Positions 1-12,400 of a stretch of DNA of 64,000 bases are shown here, piece by piece. Made by a program: the position numbers and the translations under genes. Source of the DNA: Plumapathes pennacea. Its lineage: Eukaryota > Cnidaria > Anthozoa > Antipatharia > Myriopathidae. The DNA lies in the NCBI GenBank assembly GCA_964036295.1, contig OZ038465.1, positions 21,262,331 through 21,326,330 on the forward strand, read 5' to 3'. The notes under the pieces are model-generated. The model ran no database searches, was not told the origin of the DNA, and was given only the letters and a program-made list of their open reading frames with translations. Position 1 is the first letter of the stretch. Each line of letters begins with the position of its first letter.

Positions 1-370
1 ATTTAATTGTACTGCCTATGAATTCAAAATTGGAAAATCAGTGTTCCTTTTTTCCCGTACTACGACGGCCGACCAACTTCAAAATTTGAGTATTAAATTT
101 TGAGAACGTGCTTGGAAGACTGTATGAATTAATTTGACGTGCCGACCGTGGGAAATACGTACTTCGTCACGCAATCGATTCTTTTTTCAACGCAAAAGTA
201 TAACACACACCATTCTTTTTCTCCTTCCTTTGCGTGTAGCACTTGAGTTCGAAGAAAAGATTGAGTCAACATTTCGGTAAAACAAAGGCTACTCTTGTTG
301 GGAGTTTCCAAAGTAATATCCCATCAATATGGCAGAGTGAGGGGGTATCTGCGATTATCGTATTTCTAGT
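1..370. other. Non-satellite left flank, no gene recognised
   Basis: This is the only part of the window that belongs neither to the satellite nor to an inserted element. It is less AT-biased than the array and shows no similarity by eye to the monomer. Two small open frames cross it (60 and 62 codons, one on each strand). The forward one runs into the satellite, and neither has a recognisable motif. I see no splice pattern, tRNA or transposon end. It may be unique chromosomal sequence bordering the array or part of another repeat; the sequence alone does not say which. Confidence 0.6.
79..103. repeat. Short inverted repeat (9-bp stem, 7-base loop)
   Basis: TCAAAATTT at 79-87 is the exact reverse complement of AAATTTTGA at 95-103, separated by GAGTATT. 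It is AT-rich and could form a small hairpin, but such palindromes arise easily by chance in AT-rich DNA. No role can be assigned. Confidence 0.5.
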
Positions 371-941
371 ACTCTATACTTTCTTTACCTTATCAACATG
401 TAACTGTTGCCGTTACTTTTTAATTTTTTAAACTTTTATTAATTTCTACTAATAAAACTAATTACTTGATAAATATTACAATTTCTTATGACATCTCATC
501 TATTTTTAAGTTATTATTATGTATACTTTGTTTAAATTTAAAACATCTAGCACGTAAGACTAATAAACACATGCAAACAGACACAGAACAAGAAACTTAT
601 TCGAGAATCAACGTTCAATGTTAATTCTTAGCATAGACTGCATATGGTACAGTTGCTTATCAATGGTAATCACTCAAACAATTAAGTGAACACTCTTTGA
701 GAGAACTTGTTCACTGCTATCACCAAACGCTGACTCTACATCATGCAAAATATGAGCTGCTGAAAGAGACCAACACCAGACCCTAACTTAATTGCTCCAA
801 CCTATCACCAAGTGATAGCTGTACTAGTGCTAAATACGAACCATTCAAAAACGAAAGTGCAACCAATGGTGAAACACTAGTAAAAGTCAATTTGGCCTAC
901 AAGCTAGAGGAAGGTTCTAGCAAGCACTCACAACTCCAACA
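371..941 (+). repeat. First, 5'-incomplete satellite monomer at the array edge
   Basis: The array starts inside a monomer, at ACTCTATACTTTCTTTACC in the AT-rich half. The flank ends in TTTCTAGT where an intact monomer has AAATTATT. From there to the next anchor, the sequence matches neighbouring full monomers almost base for base (compare about 1920-2489). The edge is abrupt, with no run of degraded copies. Confidence 0.85.
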
Positions 942-3900
942 ATGCAATTCATACAAGAAAATGTTCTAAACCCAAGCTTGCCACCAGCTATTATTTTGCG
1001 CTCGACTTCCCACCTTTATATACTACGAACGTGTTTAAACCACCAAAAAACCTCACTTTCTATCTTTCTAACTATTATTCATTATTTTCTACTAAAAAAT
1101 TTTAATCTCATTTATAACCTCTGACCCATTTTTAAATTATTATACTGTATACTTTCTTTACCTTATCAACATGTAACTGTTGCCCTTACTTTTTAATTCT
1201 TTTAACTATTATTAATTTCTACTAATAAAACTAATTACTTGATAAATATTACAATTTCTTATGACATCTCATCTATTTTTAAGTTATTATTATGTATACT
1301 TTGTTTAAATTTAAAACATCTAGCACGTAAGACTAATAAACACATGCAAACAGACACAGAACAAGAAACTTATTCGAGAATCAACGTTCAATGTTAATTC
1401 TTAACATAGACTGCATATGGTACAGTTGCTTATCAATGGTAATCACTCAAACAATTAAGTGAACACTCTTTGAGAGAACTTGTTCACTGCTATCACCAAA
1501 CGCTGACTCTACATCATGCAAAATATGAGCTGCTGAAATAGACCAACACCAGACCCTAACTTAATTGCTCCAACCTATCACCAAGTGATAGCTGTACTAG
1601 TGCTAAATACGAACCATTCAAAAACGAAAGTGCAACCAATGGTGAAACACTAGTAAAAGTCAATTTGGCCTACAAGCTGGAGGAACGTTCTAGCAAGCAC
1701 TCACAACTCCAACAATGCAAGTCATTCGAGAAAATGTTCTAAACCCAAGCTTGCCAACAGCTATTATTTTGCGCTCGACTTCCCACCTTTATATACTAAC
1801 GAACGTGTTTAAACCACCAAAATACCTCACTTTCTATCTTTCTAACTATTATTCATTATTTTCTACTAAAAAAAATTTAATCTCATTTATAACCTCTGAC
1901 CCATTTTTAAATTATTATACTCTATACTTTCTTTACCTTATCAACATGTAACTGTTGCCGTTACTTTTTAATTTTTTAAACTTTTATTAATTTCTACTAA
2001 TAAAACTAATTACTTGATAAATATTACAATTTCTTATGACATCTCATCTATTTTTAAGTTATTATTATGTATACTTTGTTTAAATTTAAAACATCTAGCA
2101 CGTAAGACTAATAAACACATGCAAACAGACACAGAACAAGAAACTTATTCGCGAATCAACGTTCAATGTTAATTCTTAGCATAGACTGCATATGGTACAG
2201 TTGCTTATCAATGGTAATCACTCAAACAATTAAGTGAACACTCTTTGAGAGAACTTGTTCACTGCTATCACCAAACGCTGACTCTACATCATGCAAAATA
2301 TGAGCTGCTGAAATAGACCAACACCAGACCCTAACTTAATTGCTCCAACCTATCACCAAGTGATAGCTGTACTAGTCCTAAATACGAACAATTCAAAAAC
2401 GAAAGTGCAACCAATGGTGAAACACTAGTAAAAGTCAATTTGGCCTACAAGCTGGAGGAACGTTCTAGCAAGCACTCACAACTCCAACAATGCAAGTCAT
2501 TCGAGAAAATGTTCTAAACCCAAGCTTGCCAACAGCTATTATTTTGCGCTCGACTTCCCACCTTTATATACTAACGAACGTGTTTAAACCACCAAAATAC
2601 CTCACTTTCTATCTTTCTAACTATTATTCATTATTTTCTACTAAAAAAAATTTAATCACATTTATAACCTCTGACCCATTTTTAAATTATTATACTCTAT
2701 ACTTTCTTTACCTTATCAACATGTAACTGTTGCCGTTACTTTTTAATTTTTTAAACTTTTATTAATTTCTACTAATAAAACTAATTACTTGATAAATATT
2801 ACAATTTCTTATGACATCTCATCTATTTTTAAGTTATTATTATGTATACTTTGTTTAAATTTAAAACATCTAGCACGTAAGACTAATAAACACATGCAAA
2901 CAGACACAGACCAAGAAACTTATTCGAGAATCAACGTTCAATGTTAATTCTTAACATAGACTGCATATGGTACAGTTGCTTATCAATGGTAATCACTCAA
3001 ACAATTAAGTGAACACTCTTTGAGAGAACTTGTTCACTGCTATCACCAAACGCTGACTCTACATCATGCAAAATATGAGCTGCTGAAATAGACCAACACC
3101 AGACCCTAACTTAATTGCTCCAACCTATCACCAAGTGATAGCTGTACTAGTGCTAAATACGAACCATTCAAAAACGAAAGTGCAACCAATGGTGAAACAC
3201 TAGTAAAAGTCAATTTGGCCTACAAGCTAGAGGAAGGTTCTAGCAAGCACTCACAACTCCAACAATGCAATTCATACAAGAAAATGTTCTAAACCCAAGC
3301 TTGCCACCAGCTATTATTTTGCGCTCGACTTCCCACCTTTATATACTACGAACGTGTTTAAACCACCAAAAAACCTCACTTTCTATCTTTCTAACTATTA
3401 TTCATTATTTTCTACTAAAAAAATTTTAATCTCATTTATAACCTCTGACCCATTTTTAAATTATTATACTGTATACTTTCTTTACCTTATCAACATCTAA
3501 CTGTTGCCCTTACTTTTTAATTCTTTTAACTATTATTAATTTCTACTAATAAAACTAATTACTTGATAAATATTACAATTTCTTATGACATCTCATCTAT
3601 TTTTAAGTTATTATTATGTATACTTTGTTTAAATTTAAAACATCTAGCACGTAAGACTAATAAACACATGCAAACAGACACAGAACAAGAAACTTATTCG
3701 AGAATCAACGTTCAATGTTAATTCTTAACATAGACTGCATATGGTACAGTTGCTTATCAATGGTAATCACTCAAACAATTAAGTGAACACTCTTTGAGAG
3801 AACTTGTTCACTGCTATCACCAAACGCTGACTCTACATCATGCAAAATATGAGCTGCTGAAATAGACCAACACCAGACCCTAACTTAATTGCTCCAACCT

Positions 3901-5588
3901 ATCACCAAGTGATAGCTGTACTAGTGCTAAATACGAACCATTCAAAAACGAAAGTGCAACCAATGGTGAAACACTAGTAAAAGTCAATTTGGCCTACAAG
4001 CTGGAGGAACGTTCTAGCAAGCACTCACAACTCCAACAATGCAAGTCATTCGAGAAAATGTTCTAAACCCAAGCTTGCCAACAGCTATTATTTTGCGCTC
4101 GACTTCCCACCTTTATATACTAACGAACGTGTTTAAACCACCAAAATACCTCACTTTCTATCTTTCTAACTATTATTCATTATTTTCTACTAAAAAAAAT
4201 TTAATCTCATTTATAACCTCTGACCCATTTTTAAATTATTATACTCTATACTTTCTTTACCTTATCAACATGTAACTGTTGCCGTTACTTTTTAATTTTT
4301 TAAACTTTTATTAATTTCTACTAATAAAACTAATTACTTGATAAATATTACAATTTCTTATGACATCTCATCTATTTTTAAGTTATTATTATGTATACTT
4401 TGTTTAAATTTAAAACATCTAGCACGTAAGACTAATAAACACATGCAAACAGACACAGAACAAGAAACTTATTCGCGAATCAACGTTCAATGTTAATTCT
4501 TAGCATAGACTGCATATGGTACAGTTGCTTATCAATGGTAATCACTCAAACAATTAAGTGAACACTCTTTGAGAGAACTTGTTCACTGCTATCACCAAAC
4601 GCTGACTCTACATCATGCAAAATATGAGCTGCTGAAATAGACCAACACCAGACCCTAACTTAATTGCTCCAACCTATCACCAAGTGATAGCTGTACTAGT
4701 CCTAAATACGAACAATTCAAAAACGAAAGTGCAACCAATGGTGAAACACTAGTAAAAGTCAATTTGGCCTACAAGCTGGAGGAACGTTCTAGCAAGCACT
4801 CACAACTCCAACAATGCAAGTCATTCGAGAAAATGTTCTAAACCCAAGCTTGCCAACAGCTATTATTTTGCGCTCGACTTCCCACCTTTATATACTAACG
4901 AACGTGTTTAAACCACCAAAATACCTCACTTTCTATCTTTCTAACTATTATTCATTATTTTCTACTAAAAAAAATTTAATCACATTTATAACCTCTGACC
5001 CATTTTTAAATTATTATACTCTATACTTTCTTTACCTTATCAACATGTAACTGTTGCCGTTACTTTTTAATTTTTTAAACTTTTATTAATTTCTACTAAT
5101 AAAACTAATTACTTGATAAATATTACAATTTCTTATGACATCTCATCTATTTTTAAGTTATTATTATGTATACTTTGTTTAAATTTAAAACATCTAGCAC
5201 GTAAGACTAATAAACACATGCAAACAGACACAGAACAAGAAACTTATTCGAGAATCAACGTTCAATGTTAATTCTTAACATAGACTGCATATGGTACAGT
5301 TGCTTATCAATGGTAATCACTCAAACAATTAAGTGAACACTCTTTGAGAGAACTTGTTCACTGCTATCACCAAACGCTGACTCTACATCATGCAAAATAT
5401 GAGCTGCTGAAATAGACCAACACCAGACCCTAACTTAATTGCTCCAACCTATCACCAAGTGATAGCTGTACTAGTCCTAAATACGAACCATTCAAAAACG
5501 AAAGTGCAACCAATGGTGAAACACTAGTAAAAGTCAATTTGGCCTACAAGCTGGAGGAACGTTCTAGCAAGCACTCACAACTCCAACA
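942..5588 (+). repeat. Two near-identical three-monomer satellite blocks (2324 bp each)
   Basis: Monomers starting at 942, 1715 and 2490 are repeated in the same order at 3265, 4039 and 4814. Shared private variants show this. The first monomer of each block has TGCAATTCATACAAG, where the other two have TGCAAGTCATTCGAG. The third monomer of each is preceded by AGTCCTAAATACGAACAATTC (about 2373 and 4698). Only a few differences are visible between blocks, such as CAACATGTAAC versus CAACATCTAAC near 1171 and 3495. This is a recent multi-monomer (higher-order) duplication next to the array edge. Confidence 0.85.
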
Positions 5589-8500
5589 ATGCAAGTCATT
5601 CGAGAAAATTTTCTAAACCCAAGCTTGCCAACAGCTATTATTTTGCGCTCGACTTCCCACCTTTATATACTAACGAACGTGTTTAAACCACCAAAATACC
5701 TCACTTTCTATCTTTCTAACTATTATTCATTATTTTCTACTAAAAAAAATTTAATCACATTTATAACCTCTGACCCATTTTTAAATTATTATACTCTATA
5801 CTTTCTTTACCTTATCAACATGTAACTGTTGCCGTTACTTTTTAATTTTTTAAACTTTTATTAATTTCTACTAATAAAACTAATTACTTGATAAATATTA
5901 CAATTTCTTATGACATCTCATCTATTTTTAAGTTATTATTATGTATACTTTGTTTAAATTTAAAACATCTAGCACGTAAGACTAATAAACACATGCAAAC
6001 AGACACAGACCAAGAAACTTATTCGAGAATCAACGTTCAATGTTAATTCTTAACATAGACTGCATATGGTACAGTTGCTTATCAATGGTAATCACTCAAA
6101 CAATTAAGTGAACACTCTTTGAGAGAACTTGTTCACTGCTATCACCATACGCTGACTCTACATCATGCAAAATATGAGCTGCTGAAATAGACCAACACCA
6201 GACCCTAACTTAATTGCTCCAACCTATCACCAAGTGATAGCTGTACTAGTGCTAAATACGAACCATTCAAAAACGAAAGTGCAACCAATGGTGAAACACT
6301 AGTAAAAGTCAATTTGGCCTACAAGCTAGAGGAAGGTTCTAGCAAGCACTCACAACTCCAACAATGCAATTCATACAAGAAAATGTTCTAAACCCAAGCT
6401 TGCCACCAGCTATTATTTTGCGCTCGACTTCCCACCTTTATATACTACGAACGTGTTTAAACCACCAAAATACCTCACTTTCTATCTTTCTAACTATTAT
6501 TCATTATTTTCTGCTAAAAAATTTTAATCTCATTTATAACCTCTGACCCATTTTTAAATTATTATACTGTATACTTTCTTTACCTTATCAACATGTAACT
6601 GTTGCCCTTACTTTTTAATTCTTTTAACTATTATTAATTTCTACTAATAAAACTAATTACTTGATAAATATTACAATTTCTTATGACATCTCATCTATTT
6701 TTAAGTTATTATTATGTATACTTTGTTTAAATTTAAAACATCTAGCACGTATGACTAATAAACACATGCAAACAGACACAGAACAAGAAACTTATTCGAG
6801 AATCAACGTTCAATGTTAATTCTTAACATAGACTGCATATGGTACAGTTGCTTATCAATGGTAATCACTCAAACAATTAAGTGAACACTCTTTGAGAGAA
6901 CTTGTTCACTGCTATCACCATACGCTGACTCTACATCATGCAAAATATGAGCTGCTGAAATAGACCAACACCAGACCCTAACTTAATTGCTCCAACCTAT
7001 CACCAAGTGATAGCTGTACTAGTGCTAAATACGAACCATTCAAAAACGAAAGTGCAACCAATGGTGAAACACTAGTAAAAGTCAATTTGGCCTACAAGCT
7101 AGAGGAAGGTTCTAGCAAGCACTCACAACTCCAACAATGCAATTCATACAAGAAAATGTTCTAAACCCAAGCTTGCCAACAGCTATTATTTTGCGCTCGA
7201 CTTCCCACCTTTATATACTACGAACGTGTTTAAACCACCAAAATACCTCACTTTCTATCTTTCTAACTATTATTCATTATTTTCTGCTAAAAAATTTTAA
7301 TCTCATTTATAACCTCTGACCCATTTTTAAATTATTATACTCTATACTTTCTTTACCTTATCAACATGTAACTGTTGCCCTTACTTTTTAATTCTTTTAA
7401 CTATTATTAATTTCTACTAATAAAACTAATTACTTGATAAATATTACAATTTCTTATGACATCTCATCTATTTTTAACTTATTATTATGTATACTTTGTT
7501 TAAATTTAAAACATCTAGCACGTAACACTAATAAACACATGCAAACAGACACAGAACAAGAAACTTATTCGAGAATCAACGTTCAATGTTAATTCTTAAC
7601 ATAGACTGCATATAGTACAGTTGCTTATCAATGGTAATCACTCAAACAATTAAGTGAACACTCTTTGAGAGAACTTGTTCACTGCTATCACCAAACGCTG
7701 ACTCTACATCATGCAAAATATGAGCTGCTGAAATAGACCAACACCAGACCCTAACTTAATTGCTCCAACCTATCACCAAGTGATAGCTGTACTAGTGCTA
7801 AATACGAACCATTCAAAAACGAAAGTGCAACCAATGGTGAAACACTAGTAAAAGTCAATTTGGCCTACAAGCTGGAGGAACGTTCTAGCAAGCACTCACA
7901 ACTCCAACAATGCAAGTCATTCGAGAAAATTTTCTAAACCCAAGCTTGCCAACAGCTATTATTTTGCGCTCGACTTCCCACCTTTATATACTAACGAGCG
8001 TGTTTAAACCACCAAAATACCTCACTTTCTATCTTTCTAACTATTATTCATTATTTTCTACTAAAAAAAATTTAATCACATTTATAACCTCTGACCCATT
8101 TTTAAATTATTATACTCTATACTTTCTTTACCTTATCAACATGTAACTGTTGCCGTTACTTTTTAATTTTTTAAACTTTTATTAATTTCTACTAATAAAA
8201 CTAATTACTTGATAAATATTACAATTTCTTATGACATCTCATCTATTTTTAAGTTATTATTATGTATACTTTGTTTAAATTTAAAATATCTAGCACGTAA
8301 GACTAATAAACACATGCAAACAGACACAGACCAAGAAACTTATTTGAGAATCAACCTTCAATGTTAATTCTTAGCATAGACTGCATATGGTACAGTTGCT
8401 TATCAATGGTAATCACTCAAACAATTAAGTGAACACTCTTTGAGAGAACTTTTTCACTGCTATCACCATACGCTGACTCTACATCATGCAAAATATGAGC

Positions 8501-9458
8501 TGCTGAAATAGACCAACACCAGACCCTAACTTAATTGCTCCAACCTATCACCAAGTGATAGCTGTACTAGTGCTAAATACGAACCATTCAAAAACGAAAG
8601 TGCAAACAATGGTGAAACACTAGTAAAAGTCAATTTGGCCTACAAGCTAGAGGAAGGTTCTAGCAAGCACTCACAACTCCAACAATGCAAGTCATTCAAG
8701 AAAATGTTCTAAACCCAAGCTTGCCAACAGCTATTATTTTGCGCTCGACTTCCCATCTTTATATACTGCGAACGTGTTTAAACCACCAAAATACCTCACT
8801 TTCTATCTTTCTAACTATTATTCATTATTTTCTACTAAAAAAAATTTAATCTCATTCATAACCTCTGACCCATTTTTAAATTATTATACTGTATACTTTC
8901 TTTACCTTATCAACATGTAACTGTTGCCGTTACTTTTTAATTCTTTTAACTATTATTAATTTCTACTAATAAAACTAATTACTTGATAAATATTACAATT
9001 TCTTATGACATCTCATCTATTTTTAAGTTATTATTATGTATACTTTGTTTAAATTTAAAGCATCTAGCACGTAAGATTAATAAACACATGCAAACAGACA
9101 CAGACCAAGAAACTTATTCGAGAATCAACGTTCAATGTTAATTCTTAACATAGACTGCATATGGTACAGTTGCTTATCAAAGGTAATCACTCAAACAATT
9201 AAGTGAACACTCTTTGAGAGAACTTGTTCACTGCTATCACCAAACGCTGACTCTACATCATGCAAAATATGAGCTGCTGAAATGGACCAACACCAGACCC
9301 TAACTTAATTGCTCCAACGTATCACCAAGTGATAGCTGTAATAGTGCTAAATACGAACCATTCAAAAACGAAAGTGCAAGCAATGGTGAAACACTAGTAA
9401 AAGTCAATTTGGCCTATAAGCTAGAAGAAGGTTAGAGCAAGCATTCACAACTCCAATA
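5589..9458 (+). repeat. Satellite monomers of the full-length class
   Basis: Five monomers of 773-775 bp begin at 5589, 6364, 7137, 7910 and 8685. None carries the 15-bp or 8-bp deletion seen further right. The monomers at 6364 and 7137 are of the type that heads each trimer block to the left, and those at 5589 and 7910 share AAAATTTTCTAAACC after the anchor. Substitutions against the left blocks increase from about 8.3 kb. No gene is supported here. Confidence 0.9.
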
Positions 9459-12400
9459 ATGCAAGTCATTCAAGAAAAGTTCTAAACCCAAGCTTGCCAC
9501 CAGCTATTATTTTGCGCTCAACTCTCCACCTTTATATACTAACGAGCGTGTTTAAACCACCAAAATTCCTAGCTTTCTATCTTTTAACTATTATTCATTA
9601 TTTTCTACTAAAAAAATTTTAATCTCATTTATAACCTCTGACCCATTTTTAAATTATTATACTCTATACTTACTTTACCTTATAAACATGTAACTGTTGC
9701 CGTTACTTTTTAATTCTTTTAAATATTATTAATTTCTACTAATAAAACTAATTACTTGATAAATATTACAATTTCTTATGACATCTCATCTATTTTTAAG
9801 TTATTATTATGTATACTTTGTTTAAATTTACAACATTTAGCACGTAAGACTAATAAACACATGCAAACAGACACAGACCAAGAAACTTATTTGAGAATCA
9901 ACCTTCAATGTTAATTCTTAGCATAGACTGCATATGGTACAGTTGCTTATCAAAGGTAATCACTCAAACAATTAAGTGAACACTCTTTGAGAGAACTTGT
10001 TCACTGCTATCACCAAACGCTGACTCTACATCATGCAAAATATGAGCTGCTGAAATAAACCGAAACCAGACCCTAACTTAATTGCTCCAACCTATCACCA
10101 AGTGCTAGTTGTACTAGTGCTAAATACGAACCATTCAAAAACGAAAGTGCAACCAATGGTGAAACACTAGTAAAAGTCAATTTGGCCTATAAGCTAGAGG
10201 AAGGTTCTAGCAAGCACTCACAACTCCAACAATGCAAGTCATACAAGAAAATGTTCTAAACCCAAGCTTGCCACCAGCTATTATTTTGCGCTCGACTTCC
10301 CACCTTTATATACTACGAACGTGTTTAAACCACCAAAATACCTCACTTTCTATCTTTCTAACTATTATTCATTATTTTCTACTAAAAAAATTTTAATCAC
10401 ATTTATAACCTCTCACCCATTTTTAAATTATTATACTGTATACTTTCTTTACCTTATAAACATGTAACTGTTGCCGTTCCTTTTTAATTCTTTTAACTAT
10501 TATTAATTTCTACTAATAAAACTAATTACTTGATAAATATTACAATTTCTTATGACATCTCATCTATTTTTAAGTTACTATTATGTATACTTTATAAAAC
10601 ATCTAGAACGCAACAATAATAAACACATGCAAACAGACACAGACCAAGAAACTTATTCGAGAATCAACCTTCAATGTTAATTCTTAGCATAAACTGCATA
10701 TGGTATAGTTGCTTATCAATGGTAATCACTCAAACAATTAAGTGAACACTGTTTGAGAAAACTTGCTCACTGCTATCACCAAACGCTGACTCTACATCAT
10801 GCAAAATATGAGCTGCTGAAATAGACCAACACCAGACCCTAACTTAATCGCTCCAACCTATCACCAAGTGCTAAATACGAACCATTCAAAAACGAAAGTG
10901 CAACCAATGGTGAAACACTAGTAAAAGTCAATTTGGCCTATAAGCTAGAGGAAGGTTCTAGCAAGCACTCACAACTCCAACAATGCAAGTCATACAAGAA
11001 AATGTTCTAAACCCAAGCTTGCCACCAGCTATTATTTTGCGCTCGACTTCCCACCTTTATATACTACGAACGTGTTTAAACCACCAAAATACCTCACTTT
11101 CTATCTTTCTAACTATTATTCATTATTTTCTACTAAAAAAATTTTAATCACATTTATAACCTCTCACCCATTTTTAAATTATTATACTGTATACTTTCTT
11201 TACCTTATCAACATGTAACTGTTGCCCTTACTTTTTAATTCTTTTAACTATTATTAATTTCTAGTAATAAAACTAATTACTTGATAAATATTACAATTTC
11301 TTATGACATCTCATCTATTTTTAAGTTACTATTATGTATACTTTGTTTAAATTTAAAACATCTAGCACGTAACAATAATAAACACATACAAAAAGACACA
11401 GACCAAGAAACTTATTCGAGAATCAACCTTCAATGTTAATTCTTAGCATAAACTGCATATGGTATAGTTGCTTATCAATGGTAATCACTCAAACGATTAA
11501 GTGAACACTCTTTGAGAGAAGTTGCTCACTGCTATCACCAAACGATGACTCTACATCATGCAAAATATGAGCTGCTGAAATAGACCAACACCAGACCCTA
11601 ACTTAATTGCTCCAACCTATCACCAAGTGCTAAATACGAACCATTCAAAAACGAAAGTGCAACCAATGGTGAAACACTAGTAAAAGTCAATTTGGCCTAC
11701 AAGCTAGAGGAAGGTTCTAGCAAGCACTCACAACTCCAACAATGCAAGTCATACAAGAAAATGTTCTAAACCCAAGCTTGCCACCAGCTATTATTTTGCG
11801 CTCGACTTGCCACCTTTATATACTACGAACGTGTTTAAACCACTAAAATACCTCACTTTCTATCTTTCTAACTATTATTCATTATTTTCTACTAAAAAAA
11901 ATTTAATCACATTTATAACCTCTCACCCATTTTTAAATTATTATACTCTATACTTTCTTTACCTTATCAACATGTAACTGTTGCCGTTACTTTTTAATTT
12001 TTTAAACTATTATTAATTTCTACTAATAAAACTAATTACTTGATAAATATTACAATTTCTTATGACATCTCCTCTATTTTTAAGTTATTATTATGTATAC
12101 TTTGTTTAAATTTAAAACATCTAGCACGTAAGACTAATAAACACATGCAAACAGACACAGACCAAGAAACTTATTCGAGAATCAACGTTCAATGTTAATT
12201 CTTAACATAGACTGCATATGGTACAGTTGCTTATCAAAGGTAATCACTCAAACAATTAAGTGAACACTCTTTGAGAGAACTTGTTCACTGCTATCACCAA
12301 ACGCTGACTCTACATCATGCAAAATATGAGCTGCTGAAATGGACCAACACCAGACCCTAACTTAATTGCTCCAACCTATCACCAAGTGATAGCTGTAATA

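Noticed and set aside
897-925. TTGGCCTACAAGC...GGTTCTAGC in the monomer as A-box/B-box of a tRNA-derived promoter
   Set aside because: Both boxes mismatch key positions, the spacing is only about 20 bases, and no tRNA-like cloverleaf can be drawn.
1715-1951. A 78-codon open frame starting at the anchor ATG, recurring in many monomers (for example 2490, 4039, 4814, 5589, 7910, 45532, 47050, 48584, 50118)
   Set aside because: It recurs only because the satellite recurs. It is truncated or shifted in most monomers, is of low-complexity AT-driven composition and has no recognisable domain. A 60-codon version arises from a one-base indel.
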